From contig CAMLSI010000093.1 in assembly GCA_946482585.1 (NCBI GenBank), positions 1 to 13,306 on the forward strand: DNA of 13,306 bases, written 5' to 3'. Positions 12,419 through 13,306 of the stretch are shown piece after piece (the stretch's first letter is position 1; every line of letters starts with the position of its first letter). The notes beneath the pieces are model-generated. The model did not search any database. It worked only from the letters and a program-made list of their open reading frames with translations, and was not told where the DNA came from. The DNA comes from an uncultured Lysobacteraceae bacterium (lineage in GTDB: Bacteria; Pseudomonadota; Gammaproteobacteria; Xanthomonadales; Rhodanobacteraceae). The position numbers were made by a program, and so were the translations under genes.

Positions 12419-13306
12419 AGATCGCGCTGCTGGCGCCGTCGCTGACGGCGCACGATGCCGTCGGCACCGACGTGCTCGAAATGGCTGCGGCGCTGCGCGC
12501 CGCGGGCCACGAGGTCAGGCTGTACGCCGATCACAGTCAGGGCATCCACGAAAGCGTGCATGCGCCGCCGGGGCTCGAACGCTGGCTCGGCGCGCGCGAT
12601 CTCGTCATCTATCACTACTCGATCGGCTGGCCGCGCGTCGAAGCGCAGCTCGCGACGCTGAGCTGCCGACGTGTGCTGCGCTATCACAACATCACGCCGC
12701 CGGAATTCTTCCAGGGCTGGTCGCGCGACCACGTGCGCAGCTGCGCCGCAGGCCGCGCGAGCCTGACGACGCTCGCGACGCTCGGCTTCGACAGCGCGCT
12801 CGCCTGCTCCGCCTACAACCTGGCCGAACTCGTCGCGGCCGGATTTCCCGCAGAGCGCGGCCTCGTGCTCGCGCCGTTCCATCGCTGCGAAGCCTTGCTC
12901 GACCAGCCCGCCGATACCGGTCTGCTCGATCGCTACGGCGACGGTCGCCGCAACGTGCTCATGCTCGGCCGCGTCGCACCGAACAAGGGTCATGCGGCCC
13001 TGTTCGATGCGTTCGCGTGTTATCGCGCGCACTACGCCGACGACGCGCGCCTGCTCGTCGTCGGCAAGCACGACCGCCGCCTCGCGCGCTTTTCGCGGCA
13101 CCTGCGCGATCGCTGCGCCGCGCTCGGCATTGCCGATCACGTGCATTTTCTCGACAACATCGACGACGCGCGCCTCAAGGCGTGCTGGCTGGTCGCCGAC
13201 GCGTTGCTGATGTTGTCCGAGCACGAAGGCTTCTGCGTGCCGCTCGTCGAAGCGATGGCGCTGGGCATTCCAGTCGTCGCGCGCGACCGCAGCGCGATCG
13301 GCGAGA
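12415..13306 (+). CDS. GT4 family glycosyltransferase, 3' end outside window
   Basis: The frame starts at ATG 12415 inside the ATGA overlap with the DUF4214 gene and stays open to the window edge; 297 residues are visible of the usual 370-420. It has a GT-B layout. The N-terminal half shows MKIALLAPSLTAHDAVGTDV, LVIYHYSIGWP (63-73) and RYHNITPPEFFQGW (89-102). The donor half shows LGRVAPNKGH with Arg186 and Lys191, and the E-x7-E motif at Glu271 and Glu279 in EGFCVPLVEAM. All key residues seen are intact, so it should be an active retaining transferase using an NDP-sugar in the cytoplasm. The YHN-TPPEFF type is common among O-antigen and surface-glycan transferases. Sugar specificity is unknown. 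Confidence 0.88.
   Translation, partial: MKIALLAPSLTAHDAVGTDVLEMAAALRAAGHEVRLYADHSQGIHESVHAPPGLERWLGARDLVIYHYSIGWPRVEAQLATLSCRRVLRYHNITPPEFFQGWSRDHVRSCAAGRASLTTLATLGFDSALACSAYNLAELVAAGFPAERGLVLAPFHRCEALLDQPADTGLLDRYGDGRRNVLMLGRVAPNKGHAALFDAFACYRAHYADDARLLVVGKHDRRLARFSRHLRDRCAALGIADHVHFLDNIDDARLKACWLVADALLMLSEHEGFCVPLVEAMALGIPVVARDRSAIGE

Noticed and set aside
1..13306. tRNA, rRNA, CRISPR arrays, insertion sequences, transposases, phage genes
   Set aside because: Looked for by eye on both strands; no direct-repeat arrays, terminal inverted repeats with transposase, or RNA-gene signatures were seen.

Overview
The window is very GC-rich bacterial DNA with almost no non-coding space. Third codon positions are nearly all G or C, so long spurious open frames occur on every strand. 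The gene types (short A/P-rich lipoprotein with a lipobox, Sec-exported proteins, dense glycosyltransferase genes) suggest a Gram-negative proteobacterium. A Xanthomonadales/Lysobacterales-type gammaproteobacterium is my best guess, but no marker gene fixes the taxon.

Layout: (1) 1-786, plus strand: the 3' part of a gingipain-like (C25) cysteine peptidase gene. (2) 857-10533, minus strand: one compact seven-gene operon. In transcription order it encodes a fibronectin-III lipoprotein, a GT-C membrane glycosyltransferase, a 121-aa coiled-coil protein, an 890-aa GT2/GT4-like/sulfotransferase fusion, a 496-aa GT2 glycosyltransferase, a GDP-mannose 4,6-dehydratase homologue, and a 741-aa GT4/GT2 fusion. 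The last five genes are joined by four identical 4-nt ATGA stop/start overlaps. The convergent boundary with the peptidase gene holds a perfect 9-bp hairpin. (3) 10625-13306, plus strand, divergent: an exported transglutaminase-like protein, a DUF4214/coiled-coil protein, and, by another ATGA overlap, a GT4 glycosyltransferase that runs off the window.

Taken together this is part of a surface-glycan biosynthesis locus. The dehydratase would supply a GDP-6-deoxy-4-keto-hexose nucleotide sugar. The soluble GT2 and GT4 domains would add sugars on the cytoplasmic side, the sulfotransferase module would put sulfate on the glycan, and the GT-C protein would add a sugar from a polyprenyl-phosphate donor on the periplasmic side. 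No flippase, polymerase, ABC exporter, initiating transferase or PAPS-synthesis gene lies in the window, so the final product (O-antigen, exopolysaccharide or protein glycan) cannot be told.

The most unusual points are the three-module enzyme at 5600-8272, whose middle GT4-like domain has lost its catalytic glutamates; an apparent leftover of a second GT domain at the C-terminus of the neighbouring GT2; and the repeated arrangement of a small coiled-coil protein translationally coupled to a glycosyltransferase on both arms of the locus. No RNA gene, insertion sequence, CRISPR array or attachment site was seen, and there is no gene-free stretch over 300 bases.
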